Shown here one piece after another: positions 1 through 13,399 of a stretch of DNA of 60,123 nt. How positions within the stretch are numbered: the first letter of the stretch is position 1; every line of letters starts with the position of its first letter. The DNA is taken from positions 1 to 60,123 of the forward strand of contig RCAB01000399.1 in the NCBI GenBank assembly GCA_003640385.1. Direction: 5' to 3'. A program made the translations under genes and the position numbers. Under the pieces are notes generated by a model. It did no database searches. It had not been told where the DNA came from and saw only the letters and a program-made list of their open reading frames with translations. The DNA comes from Setaria digitata (lineage: Eukaryota > Nematoda > Chromadorea > Rhabditida > Setariidae).

Positions 1-578
1 CTATTATTTGCTACAAAGGTTGCAGTATGCTTGACACTTCAGTTGTCAACTTATTTATTATGAGTTAATTAAAAACTGAATTCGACCAATTTCCATATTG
101 CTACTGTGGAAACTTGAACAGAAATAAAAAGAAAGACAAAAAACTTAAAACTTACCAACAAATAATCTCCACCACTCACATAATTTTAACCGANGCACTT
201 TGAACAACTTTTTTATATGATTTGTGGCATAGACCCATAAGATTTCTTCAAAAAATAAACTGATTTTTATAAGAAATTTTAGAGTATTACTTATTGGGAG
301 CCAAATATGTAGTCGAGAACTGCAAGATAAAGATTATAAATAGCTATTTTTATTTCGCTATTATTCTAAATTCAGATATTGATTCAACATTTTAAAAATA
401 TTATGAAATGATGCAAAAAGTCCTTGAAAATAATAATTTCTGAATTTGGAAGATTTTTGGAAGGCTACATTATTAAACTAATTGATTATAATAAGTTGTT
501 TAAAAGAGAAAAGTATTTTCTTTTCTTTTCCCGAAAAAATATAATAAAACTAAATGCCCAAATAGGTTTAGAACTTAC

Positions 579-727
579 ACACTTAATTTATTTTGCTGCA
601 ATGTTGCAATCTTCTCAACTGTACGAACACATTTTGCATAATTTTCATTTGCGAATGCATTATAAGCAATTTCAATTAAATTTGCATCATCATTGTTGAT
701 CACAGCTTCTGTTTTGATATTAACCAT
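579..727 (-). CDS. First coding exon of a TPR-like protein, possibly CCR4-NOT subunit 10 (partial)
   Basis: A 49-codon open stretch starts at the ATG at 727, eight bases after a TTTTTTTCAG acceptor ending at 736, as in a trans-spliced nematode first exon. It ends at a consensus GTAAGT donor (578) in phase 2. The peptide holds LIEIAYNAFANENYAKC followed by a leucine- and glutamine-containing helix. That pattern resembles the first TPR-like helix pair of CNOT10, which starts with a similar AF-x-NY-x-C motif soon after an unstructured N-terminus. The resemblance is short and made from memory, so the name is only a suggestion. The rest of the gene should lie below 578 and beyond the window. I could not place the next exon securely, and the N at 194 falls in that region. 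A donor-like site near 158 may mark another exon. Confidence 0.45.
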
Positions 728-1392
728 TTGAGCTACTGAAAAAAATTAAGTAAAAATTATGTGCAGTTATTTTTCAGTGCATTTGATGTTATATGGCTAC
801 TTGTATATTAGCATGATATTTATCTAGCTAAAATTTATATGGCATTCGATTGGTTCCAAAATTGCACAATATTAAGCTAAAATTAAATTCGTACAGTATT
901 CACCCGAATTAAATTTCTATTGTACTCCTTAGTTAATCCTAAATTTCTTCGATACTTAGCTAACTCGACATTTATTAATCCCAAGATATAACACTGGATT
1001 TGTTTGGTATTCAGATTAATTCGAAATTTGGATAATGCCAACACTGCTAACAAAATTTCGTACGAAATCCAGCTAGCCTTGAATGCAAAGTAGTTCAATC
1101 TAAAGTGAACTTCATTCGTTGTTTAGTTTATTAGCGTTAACAAATTCCTAATAAAAATTTCTCGTTAGTCATAAATTAGCCTTCCCCATTATTGTTAAAA
1201 GGAAGAGAAAAACAATAGATATTTAATTATCGTATATCATATGATTTATGGTGATTTTCGAAATTGAATAAAGGTTCTTGAAAATTTAAAAAAAAAAAAT
1301 ATTTAGCAAGATTTTGTTTAATTCAGTATAGATATAATTTATTGCTCTCTCAGTTTGCGTCTACTTTAACTTTATTCTTCATATTTCTTTTT

Positions 1393-1774
1393 CTAAAACA
1401 AATAATTGTTAAACAGTAGCACAAAAATCAAACCGTGCAAATCTTCACAATTAAATAGATGTTGTTGCGAATTACTTTTCATCAATATCGAATTATTATA
1501 ACCATCCTTTGAGGTATTCAATGATACATTACCGCACAAGTTACGCAAATTTATTAATTTCTAAAAATATCACATTGAAAACGATGAATTGATAGAGTTG
1601 ATAGAGATATTGAAATCTTTTGCTGATAAAATTTGGAAATTTTTTAATTACCTGAATAACATCATCGGCTAAGATATTTGCTTGGAGCAATCGTTGATGA
1701 AAGGGAAATGAATTCCTTTGTGTTTTCTTAATTTCATCGACTAATCCGGTAATTAGTGATAACTTTTCATCCAT
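1393..1774 (-). CDS. Small hypothetical protein, 96 aa, two exons
   Basis: Exon 1 (1774-1652) encodes 41 residues from ATG to a CAG/GTAATT donor. Exon 2 (1560-1393) follows a TATTTTTAG acceptor in phase 0 and stays open for 55 codons to a TAG. The first half looks helical and charged, with LITGLVDEIKKTQR and RLLQANILADDVIQ. The second half is polar and ends in a short hydrophobic run (LIFVLLF) that could be a tail anchor or a buried helix. I do not recognise the family. Support comes from the clean splice junction in phase and the open frame on both sides in DNA where stops are frequent. The CNOT10-like start lies about 660 bp downstream on the same strand, so the two could be cotranscribed, but the gap is long for a nematode operon. 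Confidence 0.5.
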
Positions 1775-4099
1775 TTCCCCAATAAATGAGAATAAACATG
1801 GAAAAAAGTGGATAACAGATGTGAGTCATAAAATTTGCATTTATATTATTTCAAAAATGACTGAAATTTTATTAAGTAAAATTTTGAATTAAATGATATA
1901 AATTTTTTTTTTTTTTTTTTAAATTTTTGTTCATTGAAAAATAAATATTACAGGGAGCTGAAATGTAATAAAAATTAAAAGATTACGTAAAGCAGTGCAC
2001 AAAATAATGGATGCATATGCAGTGAATAATTCGTTTTATAAGTGGTTTGTTACTTGTTTACGAACTATCAGCAAGTGTTAGAAATTAAGCAAAGATTCCA
2101 TCTCTAATTATATTTGTTGTAGAAGCAAATAAATAAATTTGAATCTTAAATTAAATTAAAACTCGCAACAAATTTCTCATCATAATTTCATTTTTTAAAT
2201 CATCATTTTTTTTTTTTTTTTTTTTTTGGAATTAAAGTGTTATTGAAATTTCTATTTCTCTTGGTGAATATAACAGAGAACGGCTATTTTTTTTTTTTTT
2301 CCTTCAAAATGATACTATCGAAATTTCATATTTATTTTCCATCTCACTGTTGTTGCTTCTTTTTTAACCTGCAAGTAAAATTTATAAATTTTAAATAAAA
2401 CAGTGGGAGGGAAATACAATGGATTAAAAAGTTAGCAAACTCTTGAAAGTTAAGTGGGAAAGACGGATGGAAAAGCGAAAGAAGATGTGTGTATGTGAGT
2501 CAGTACAGCTGACTAAACAATAATGCAAAAAAAAAACTTAAAAAATTTTTTTGCATTTTCCAAAAAAAAAAAAAAAAGTTATGTCTAATAAAATGGGTCC
2601 CGCCTATGAAACAGCTGCAATTGAATTTTTATGAAATGATAACTGATAAAAATTGATAATGGCAACAGCAATTAAATATATAATTCTTCTATTGTTCATA
2701 TGTACATATATAATGTAAAATAAAATTGAGTAATTTAATTTAAAAAATAATAATAGTAATAATTGAGTTTAACTAAATAGGATAAACAGCTGTAAACATT
2801 TCGCAAAAAGTGTTCTAAATGAGGTCCTTGAATACGCTAACCGAGTGTAAATAATGAACTAATAAATAAATCTTAACTTGATAAATTTTGACATGACAAT
2901 TTAGATGTAGCAAATATAACAATACAGTTGAAAAAAAAAATGATTATGATTATAAAATTTAATTAGCTGTTTAGTAAGCTTATATGAAAGTCATGAATAT
3001 GGTGAGCAATTTAATAGCTTTAATTAATAGATCTAGAATTGTGCCATGCAACTGAATAATTGAACATGATTCGAAAGAAATAATCATTTTCTAAAATTGT
3101 GCTTCATAACTTTTTTCTTTTTTTTTTTTTTTTTTCAATTTCTAATATCTCATCGTTCCTATTTTTAATAACCAGAAGAAAAAAAAAAAAAAAAAAAAAA
3201 AAGTTAGAAATTATGTAAGTTTATTTAATTGTAAGGCATTGAAAACAATAAATTAAATTATTCTTTAGCCTAATAAATAAACTAAGTCATTGTAAATATC
3301 AAAATTTCGAATAATTTAAAAAGTACTAAATAAATTTTCGAAAAAATTTTAGTTGATCAATTGAAGAGGCGTTGTTTTACTGGAATAAAATTATGTTAGA
3401 ATAATAAAACGATTAACAAATAGCAGAAAAAAAAAAAAAAGCTTACGTGGATGAAATTAAATGATTCAAGAAAAATGATGGGGATCATTTTTAATCTAAC
3501 CCATTCTTTTGCTAACAACAAGTTTACATAACTGTGTACTTTTACCCGATCGATTGGAAAATGTAGAAAATAACGATAAAAGTAAGCGAAATGAGAAAAA
3601 TTTTGTTATAGATTCTTGAGATAATTAATCAAATATAGCTTTAAATAATAAAAGTTTTAGAAGCTAATTTAAAAATTTTCGAATTTAGTTCAAAATGAAA
3701 AGTATTAAGTTTATTTGATAAAATTTTGAAATTAATTTGAAAAATTTTAAATTTAATTTTGGAATGAGAATTCTTGCCTTCAGAAAATAAAATTTTATAA
3801 AATTAGTTTTGAAATTTTTCAGTTCAGCTACAAATGGATAATGTAGCACTCAATTAATAAATTCATAGGAATTAATTTAAAATTTTCCGAAAATTATAGA
3901 AAGTTATCGACATTGATTTGAAACAAATGAAGCTATAGGTGAAGAAGCATTGATAAAATTCATTAATCATTCCAATCAATTAATTAATCATTTAACTAAA
4001 CTGATAACAGTTTTCGCTTATATCACTTATGATGTGAGCAGATAAGGTGATAAAAGAAGAGGTTGGAGTTGAGAGATGAATGGGAAGGGAACGATAATG

Positions 4100-4209
4100 A
4101 ATTGAATCAGGAGAGAACGGGGAATGAATCGGGAGAGAGCGGGGAATGAATCGGGAGAGAGCGGGGAATGAATCAGGAGAGAACGGGGAATGAATCGGGA
4201 GAGAGCGGG
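4100..4209. repeat. 22-bp minisatellite, about five copies
   Basis: Units run 4100-4121 (imperfect), 4122-4143, 4144-4165, 4166-4187 and 4188-4209. Each reads GAATGAATC, then G or A, then GGAGAGA, G or A, CGGG. Two linked G/A variants mark alternate units: copies 1 and 4 carry A at both sites and the others G. The array is purine-rich and CpG-containing inside A+T-rich DNA. The reading frame it opens on the minus strand (proline, serine and arginine repeats) is a by-product of the 22-bp period. Confidence 0.9.
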
Positions 4210-4663
4210 GAGCGGGACAAGAGGTTAGAAAGGAGCACAAAGACGGAATTCAATTTTCCCGTAAATATAAATTACTTCTGATCAAATTTCCATAGTTATT
4301 TTATTCCGAATTTAATTAGTTTTAATTTTCAAAATGAGAAAATTTTAAAAGAAAGATGATTACGAACAATCAGTTGTCTTGTGATACTGCAAAAAAAAAA
4401 AAAAGAAAAAGAAAAGAAAAGAAAAAGAAGCTATCATTTGGGATACAAAAAAAAAAAAAAAAAAAACAGGAACGAAATATTTCAGGTGAAAAAAAAGAGA
4501 CGAAAAAATCAGAATAATTTTTAAATTTTTTTTCTGACTCTAAAAATTCTTTATTAAATGCTGAAAGCAAATGAAAGTGATAAATATGTTGATAAGTGTT
4601 GATAATATTTCAATGGGACAATTTTTGTCTGCGGAGCAAAATTTATATCGAAGAAAATAGGTT

Positions 4664-4701
<38 letters not shown>

Positions 4702-6463
4702 ATAAATTTTATTGAATTTAAGTAAACTTATGTGCCGATAATTGCTATGTCATTTTGAAATGTTTTTTTATTTTAAGAAATATGAACAAGTAACATTTGT
4801 TCTGATGACCAGCCAAAATACAAATATATATGTTTAATATAATTTTAAACGAAAATTTATTCCCCTCAAAAAAATAAAAGCTTCAAAACAATTTTGTAAA
4901 TTTAATAAATTTAATTTCCTTCTTTTTTTTTTAAAGTGTATTCACTTACATTTTACATTTTCATTATTTTCAAAAGAAGGATGAAATTTCAATAATAATA
5001 ATTATTATGTTTAAATTTTGCCGGTTATTTCGAATAAGAAATATTTATCTTTAAAAAATGCTCCATCCTACGATAATAGAACTAATAATTCCAAATAAAA
5101 TTATTCTACAATATACATACGTATGATTATTAGTAATTAAGTCATTTCTTTTAAATCAATTTAAATGTTGCACCAAAAATGGGACTTGAACGAGTCAGTA
5201 GGAAGGAAAATGATTCAATTTTGCAACAATTCAATAACAGGCGATAAGATGAGAGAAAATAAGAAATTTCTCGATATTTCTCAATTATAACATTTACAAT
5301 AATTAATTATTACATGCTGAATTAGTGTTTCTGCTGCTAATTACCTGAACAATTTAATGCTACATTTTTTTTCCACTCTTATTTAAATTATGCAATGAGG
5401 TATCATTTAAGTTCATCAAAAATGAATGCACTATCAATTAAGACTGCTACCAGTTTTGCATAATTATGTCATTTCAGGATAATATAGTAAAAAGAGAAAT
5501 TATTCCAAATCATTTATTTTGTCAAATAACAAACTTGTCCTGCTTATTTATATCTATATTTCAAGTAGAAATTTCTCGACCATTATCAATATCATATTTC
5601 ACAATTCATTGGTATTCTAGTATTCTTAATTTTCAATATTTCTTCTGTTTGTTGCGATCAACAGATCTGCTATAACGAATTATTGAATACCTAAAAATAA
5701 GAATTACAAGAATGATATCATATAACATACAATCAGAATTTTATCTGATAATTAAAATATGGATGATTGATTTGATTATGATATTAATCTCTCATAGTTT
5801 AAAGATGCTGATGCAGATAAATTTTCAACAGGTCAATTAAATTTCCGAAATTAGATCAAAAAAGTTTTAATCATTTATTAAAAAAAAAGGAAAAAAAAAA
5901 ACGAATTTATGGCGGAATAAGTTATCAGGAAAAAAATTCCCAAAATTGTTTAATGTTTTAATTTTCTCAGCAACAATAAATTAGACTGCATTGAGAAAGT
6001 ATATCACAGAAAATTTGTGCTTTTCAATTTATTGCTATGATATCTTTATTAGAATTTCCATTTAAAACATTGAAAATTTTAACAATTCTTTTTCTTTCTA
6101 TTGTTAAAAGGAAAAGTTCGGCAGTGGAATAAGAATAACGGCAAAAACCTATATTTTATGTTTGGTTTTTGTTGAAATTTAAATTGTTAAAATGGTTGTA
6201 AAACAAATTTATGTTTTCTTATTAAAAATAAAATAAGAAGGAAGAAAGAAAGTGATATTTTTCTGCTTTTAAACTAGACATTTTGTCTTTTTAGAGATCA
6301 TTTACAGCTATCGATAAAATTTTAGTCATTCAAGTGCAATTATTCATTCGATTTTTTTTTTTTTTTTTTTCAATCATTCAAACTTGTGTGTGTATTTTTT
6401 TCAGACATTCTTTCATTTATCCCTATCAATTTTAGTACTTTATTGTCTTAATTTTTGTTATAA

Positions 6464-6496
<33 letters not shown>

Positions 6497-8705
6497 GATA
6501 TTTGAGAAAAGTAAAATATTTATCGAAATTTTAAAATGCCCGCTACATTCTTCACTGTTCAGCTTCACTTTAGAGTTAGAAAATTTTGCCTTAATTTAAT
6601 TAATAATATGAAATCATCAGTGACATCACTTACCTAGTTATTTGATCAAGTGGCTATAAATATCAGAAATCTTGATATAGGCAATTCCAGCTTACATTTC
6701 AAATTAGACTGAATAGTGAAAATCTAGCAAGTACATACTAAATTTATATTCAGCAAAATTTCGAAAGCAATAGTTTTTCCTTTAATTTTCCAAATGCAAT
6801 TAATTTCATAATAATACGTTAAAATACCGGAAAACACTGAGGAAAATAATGATTATCATATAATCATAACAATAAATGGATTGGAAATGATCATAACTAA
6901 ATTGAGAAAAAAAAAAAAAAAAATTCATTTAAAACTTGTAAAGTCTCTGCTACGTGAAATACAGCCATTTCCAATATTAATTCAATCACAAAGAACAGAA
7001 ATGTCTAACTTCAAAGTCGAAATTTATAAATGCATTTTTGCCAACATCTATTGCACAAATAAAATCCATTTCAAAAAAAAAAAAACTTATGCAACAACTT
7101 CCAATATTTAATTTTAACATGTAATTTTTCAAGTTCCTTTTTGTAAAATTTATAGTCCAAAATAAGTGTGTAATAACGAAGAGGAATTTGAAATTTAGAA
7201 AAATGAATAATTTGGAAGAAAAAAAAAAATGGAAAAAAAAAACGAAAAAGAAGAAAAAAAAAATCAACCTTGAATAAAGAAGGAATAAAATAGCGCAAAA
7301 GAAAAAAAGGAGTTTTTATTCCTTATTTAAAGATTGTAAATGATTATCTTTTCGCTGAAATTCCTTATATTCGCCTTTTCTTCATTTCCAAAATTTCCTT
7401 TTCTATTTCTGACTAATTTTTTTTTTTTTTGCCTTGACAAAGCAGCAACCAAAACAAAAAAAAAAGCCAAGTTTCTTTTTTTTTTTTCCTGGCGAACGAA
7501 AGTGAAATAAAGCCACGCTTTGTTTGACTTTTTTTTTTATAATAATTTACTTTTTTAAACAGTTCTTTAAAAAAAAAAAAAACAAAAAAAAAATGGAATA
7601 GAATATCTTTGCAAATAAAACAACTCTTAAATAAACATTTTCAGTATCAAATTTAAAATGAACACACAGAAAATTATAGTTAGTAAGCACACTAACTCGC
7701 TGACAGCAACAGGATGGAAGTAAAACTATAGTAGATGAACAATTAAATCATTGAGAAATAAAACTTAAAAATTGATGACATAAAAAAAAAAAAAAAAAGA
7801 GGATGGAAATTGATAACAAATAACAAATAAGGAAGAGCTGCAAAACTTTTTTGAATGATTTAAAAATGAAAAAAAAAAAAAAAAAAAAGAAAAGAAAAAT
7901 TAGGGAAAGGAAATTAAATTATAAAATTATAGGGAGAAGAAGAATGTAATGGTAGCAGTAATGTTGGCTACTAAAATAACTGAGGAATGAAATGATAACT
8001 AGAAGAGATGTGATAATCATAATCATTTCATCAATCAATTAATGTCTAGTTAATGCTGCAGGCGGTAGAAATTCTTTTAGAACGTTAATAATTAGCTAAT
8101 ATGAGTAGAATCATGATTTTCCAGTTGTAGCAAATTATAATGAATAAGAAGAATGAATGAGGAATTTTATTATTATAATGAATGGAATATACAAACAAAA
8201 CACTACTGGTCATGATTTATTTTGAATTTTTTTTTTTTTTTTTTTGAAGTTTTAGCATACATACTTCCTACCAGTTGGTTAGATCTAGAAAATGTCCAAT
8301 TTTCAAGTGAGCAATTAGGAAGCAAATTAATTGTTGATCAGCAATTGTAATCAACTTGCACAAAATTTTGAAATTGGCGACGTAAATCCATATAAATAGG
8401 CATGTGATCAATCCACGAATTTCAGGAAACGAAACCAATCCAGGAATGATAAGAATCTGCTTATCTCGCAACATATATCAGTTTCGAATTTTTATTTTAT
8501 TTCAAAATAAATAATTCATTAACCAATAATTTGCAGATTTTTGATTTCTTTTTTTCTTTTCTGACAACAAAAAGCAATATGTTCAACTTTTTGAGTTTGC
8601 TATTTAATTTCAGGCTGTCTCAGCTTACAGATCTTCCATCTTTTATTTATTTATTTTTAGCCTCAAACAAAACAATCATTTCCCCTACTTCAACCAAAAG
8701 ATATT

Positions 8706-8877
8706 TGAAATTAAAATCATCAGTGCAAAATTATGAAAAGTATCATTTATAATTTGTTTTTTATTTATTTCTGCTTCAAAAGCAATATCTATTTTCTATT
8801 TCAAATAAAAAATTAAAAAAAAAAATGAAATTAAAATCATCAATGTAAATTACGAAAATTATCATTTATAATTTGTC
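8706..8877 (+). repeat. Pair of about 50-bp imperfect direct repeats
   Basis: The stretch beginning GAAATTAAAATCATCA near 8706 recurs near 8826, and both copies end in TATCATTTATAATTTG. A handful of substitutions separate them and the offset is about 120 bp. The sequence between is A+T-rich, with no further structure that I can see. It is probably an old local duplication. Confidence 0.75.
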
Positions 8878-9203
8878 ACATACAATAAATATCCAATGAA
8901 ATAATATGTATTACCTCAACAGTTAAAACAAATTTATTGAATTCTTGTATTAATCAAACAACTTCGGCTCATGTCTCATTGATATACAGTCATTATCATA
9001 AACGAGTGCAACAATTTTAACGTACCAAATATTATCTGCTTTTAGTTTCATAAATTTATTATACTAAAATGGATTAATTACACATGATACTATTTACTGG
9101 GTAGAAATTAGCTGCCAAAATTGAACAGCCTCCCACTGAATTTTCATTTTATTTCAGTTTTAAATTATTCTAAACTGTAGGCATATAAAATGAAATGATG
9201 ATA

Positions 9204-11730
9204 TCAGTCGTGGAAAAATGGCATTAATACAGCATGATAAAAGCAATAATTAATAATAAAAAATGCAACTAGCAAAAATAGTAAAATCGCCCGAATAATT
9301 AAGTGCAATTTAGATTTATTAAATTGTTGAATTAATTGGATAACTTGTGCTCTTGTCTCATCAATGTTACCATTATTATCAATAATATGTGTGGCATGAT
9401 GACGTTTAAAAAACATTGAATACTGTGAACTGATCCGTTTTTGGGCACTTTCTTCATCAATATTATCGCGTTGTTGCAAACGTTTCAACTGAACATCTCT
9501 GTGACTGAAAAATTTCTAAAAGATGAAGAATATCTTTAGAAATGAATGAAAAAAAAAAGAAAATGAACCATGTAAGTAATGTAATATTAGTAGTAGAAGA
9601 ATGATTAAATAACATTTTATTAATTTTTTATTTCATGGATTTGACATTAGCAGAGAAGATATTAAAATGATCAATAATAGTTGTTAAATAAAAAAGAAAA
9701 AAAAAAAAGGAAAGAAACTATCTGCTCACCTATTAATATAATAATAATTTAAAATTGGCCATAAAGAAACAATTTCTTTATAATAATTAAAAAAAAAAAA
9801 ATTATAAACCTACATCTTACAAGAAAAGAATGGGATATATTGTAATATATTATTTTTTTTTTTTCAAAGGATAATTATGATCACAAATTATCATTTATGT
9901 GGGTTATTTTTTATGACTTTCGAAAATTATATACCAATTAATAATGCTTAAAATACAATTGTAAAATAAAACATTTAAAAAACGCATATTGAGCATTTAG
10001 CACACCTACCAATCTATTAATAAATGTTATGATCGCAAATTAAAATGAAATATATCATTTTTAAATTTCTTAAAAACTGTATATCGAAAAAAAAAATTAA
10101 TTATATATATATAAAAATTACCAATCAACTAATACAATTTTTTGCAAAATTTTTGCATAACCCGCTTCAAATAGCAGTGGAAGATCTAGGATAACAAATT
10201 TTTCTCCATGAAAAAAATGTTGCAATATTCTAAACGCGATTCTTTTACGTATTTCAGGATGTGTAATTGAATTCACCAAATGACGGATCTTAAAATTATT
10301 GAAAAAAAAGGATGATAAAATATAAAAGCAAAGTGTTTTGGATATACTTGAATACAAAAAAAAAAAAATAAAACAACAGAAACTGATTCGGAAAAAAGAA
10401 AAAAATGGCAAGAATTTACATTTTGATCTGAGAAAATTAAATCAGCCAACTTTTTCCTTAACAGTTCACCAGTTTTAGAGTCGAAATATTCATCACCAAA
10501 ATGTTTGCGTAATTTCTGATATGCATTTTCGCCCGGTGCAACAACTGCAACATGATTACATACTGCACTATGATTAAATTAAAAAAAGAAAAGACTTTGG
10601 AAAAAAACAAACATTATCTTAAAAAAAAAAAAACAAAAAGACCTACCACCAAGTTTAAATATTGCTGGAAAATATTGTACAGATTATCAAACTTATTTAA
10701 AAGTGTATCTTTACAGTTAGCTATAGTTACAACAACTAATTCCTTTTAAAAAATAAATATCATTAACTTTTATAAAATACATTTTGAAATTCACAAATGT
10801 TTCGTTTTTCCAAAATTTGATTCCTCAGCCTAACACCATAAAAAAAACCGCGTGCAATATCAGGAAATAATCATTATTATCATTATTATTATTACCATTT
10901 ATTATTATTATTAATTATTCATTTTTAGTGAATCATGCAATTCATTTTTGTTTTAATTTTTACCAACTTATTAATTTTAGCTGATCGTGAAGAACACCTA
11001 ACACCCTGGTGAAGAACACCCATCATGATATGATAACAACAACTAGAGAAAGTCCTATTAATCATTCACTTAAATTGATAAGTTAGTAAAATTAAAACAA
11101 AAGTGAAGTGCATCATTCATTTCATTCATCATTTTAGCATCATTCACTAATAATGAATAATTTATATTATATATACTCTTGCGGAAAACAAGCGTAAAAA
11201 AAGTTAATCCAGTCAGACTAAATATCATCCTTTAAACAATAGCTTCCGGAAATTATGTTTGGAAAAATTCTAAAGAGATGTTAATTACGAATATCATCAC
11301 TCACTCTTATCCTTGTTCATTCGACTGCACATATATGAAATTTTAAAGCAGAAAATAATCGAAAAGATAATACTGATAATATGATATGCTTAATTTAAAA
11401 TTTCAAAAATTTTCTAAACAGCACTGCTATCACTAATAATTAATAATAAACACCAATAATTAATAATCAACTTTAATAATTATCAATAAACATCTTCCAC
11501 TCCATTACCAATAAACAGTGATAAACAATTGTTTGGGAATAATAATTATTACCACATATCACTTACTTGTATGGTAATTATTGCCTTTTTTTTATAGTTA
11601 TAAAAAATTTATGCGTACCTTCACGTGCAATCAAATCTGCGTCAATAATCGGAATTTGATTATCGATAAAAATTTGCGAAACAGTACTCTTACCAGTTGC
11701 TATACCACCAGTTAGACCGATCAAATACAT
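9204..11730 (-). CDS. DCAKD: Dephospho-CoA kinase domain protein (DCAKD type), 234 aa
   Basis: The family phosphorylates the 3'-hydroxyl of dephospho-CoA with ATP, the last step of CoA synthesis. Exons: 11730-11619, 10544-10420, 10288-10122, 9504-9204. All junctions keep phase and give 234 residues against 231 in human DCAKD. The P-loop GGIATGKST lies at residues 8-16. [17 protein letters not shown] and [15 protein letters not shown], which shape the CoA-kinase fold and active site, follow in order. The C-terminus has a hydrophobic helix (about residues 206-227), matching the membrane tail of animal DCAKD and absent from bacterial CoaE. The start is favoured by homology and by a TTCCAG acceptor 19 nt upstream (11750), likely a spliced-leader site. 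The exon 3 acceptor is TTTTAAG, which is unusual. Animals usually also carry the bifunctional COASY, so this may be a second, membrane-bound kinase. Confidence 0.93.
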
Positions 11731-11750
11731 CACCGCTACTCATTAACACC

Positions 11751-13366
11751 TGGAATTCATTATAAAAACAAAAAAAAAAACAAAATTGAAAAAAATCCAT
11801 TTACATTAATTGCTGTCCAAAAAAAACTTTTAACCTCATCATCACCATCCCTTCATCCAATCATTTATTTTTAAATTATTTGCATTTTTCAAAATGTTGC
11901 AAACGGGAAAAATTTAATCATTCAAGAAATACTGAATGGGAGAATGGCAAACAATAGTATGTATGATCGGATATCCACAAAATTATGAGTTTCGTCAATT
12001 TTATTTTGATTTCAAAAAAAGAAAAAAGAAAGAAATTAATAGTTAAATGGTTCTAACTGTTGATACAATAATAATGTGAGAAATGTTCCATTCCAAAATA
12101 ACAAAAAAAAAAAAAAAAAATGTCAGTTTATTCAATTAGGATGTCATATTCATAATAAATTATAGAACTCCACTACCGACCCCTCACTTCAATTCTTTTT
12201 TTTTTTTTTATGGTTAACCTAATGGACCACTGGAACTATTGAATTGCTTGCTTCTTTTTTTTTTTTTTTTTTTTTAAATGCCCTTTTAATCATTTTAATG
12301 ATTGAATCCGCAATTTAATTGTCGTATTCTTTTCCTTTTCCTGCTCTTTTTTTTAATCGTCTAATTTTTTTTTTTAATTTCACATTTAATCGTCATTATC
12401 AACAGTACAAGCAACAAAATAAATCGATTCGTAGCCTTTACTCATTGAATTTGTCACAAATCGTAATCAACAGCAAAAAAAAAAAAGAAAAAAAAAGAAA
12501 AGAAAAAAAAAGGAAAAAAAAACTCGTACACAAAAATATTTTCTCTTTGACTTTTTATAGACCTGGACATTTCACCGCAAAAGCTTATATGCTAGATTTA
12601 TCAAATTTTTAAAAAGAAACGAAAGAAAAAAAAATTGAGCTAACGTTGAGAGAGAGAGGGAGAGAGAAAGAGAGAGAGAAAGAAAGAGAAAACGCAGTTT
12701 AAATGAATTTTCTTTTTTTTTTTTTTATTTTTGAGAATAATCGAAATTTTCAAAACATAAAATGAAAAAAATTATGACATATCAAATCTCTTCTTTTAAC
12801 AATAAAAGCAATAAAACAGGCGAAAAAAAGGATGAAACTAAGATCAGAAATGAATCCTGGAAATGCTTTTAATCCATTATCAATGAGAAGATGACGGAGA
12901 TAGAATCGGCAGGAAGAGAAAAAGAAAACAATCGAATCCGTCTACAAATGGGATTTTCCGTACAGTCAACAAGTTTAATTGATTTCTTTTTAATCATTCA
13001 TAGCGTGGAGAGGGAAAAAAAAGAGAAGGGAAAATGAAAAAAATCGTAAATCAACGAGAAGGCGTAAAGAGAGAGAGAGAGAGAGAAAAGAAAAAAGGAA
13101 AACAGCGGGCTGTTAAGTAACTTTAACTGTGACAGTATACTTGACCCAAAATATGGCAATCAACAACGAAATAAAAAGAAAAAACAAAAAATTCCTCCCA
13201 TACTAATTTGCTAAACTTCAAATAATTAGAAAATTAAAAGAATATTATCATTCGAGTTCATTAACCTTAACACATATTTCTTCTTTTCTCTTTTTCATTT
13301 TAAACAAATAGTGTTAAAACCACTCTCACTGCATAAATATTTGTTTTAGTTTTTTTTTTTGTTTTT

Positions 13367-13399
<33 letters not shown>

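Larger units (their letters stand above)
1775..9203. other. Long A+T-rich stretch without a supported gene
   Basis: About 7.4 kb with only short chance open frames. It holds many poly(A)/poly(T) runs of 10-30 bases, a G-rich 22-bp minisatellite (4100-4209) and a 50-bp direct repeat pair (8706 and 8826). An open minus-strand frame at 8268-8474 has slightly higher G+C than its surroundings but no splice context or family match. This is downstream of DCAKD and upstream of the 96-residue gene. Confidence 0.6.

Noticed and set aside
8268..8474. 68-codon minus-strand open frame near DCAKD
   Set aside because: Slightly raised G+C, but no acceptor, donor or family match, and it lies beyond the DCAKD stop.
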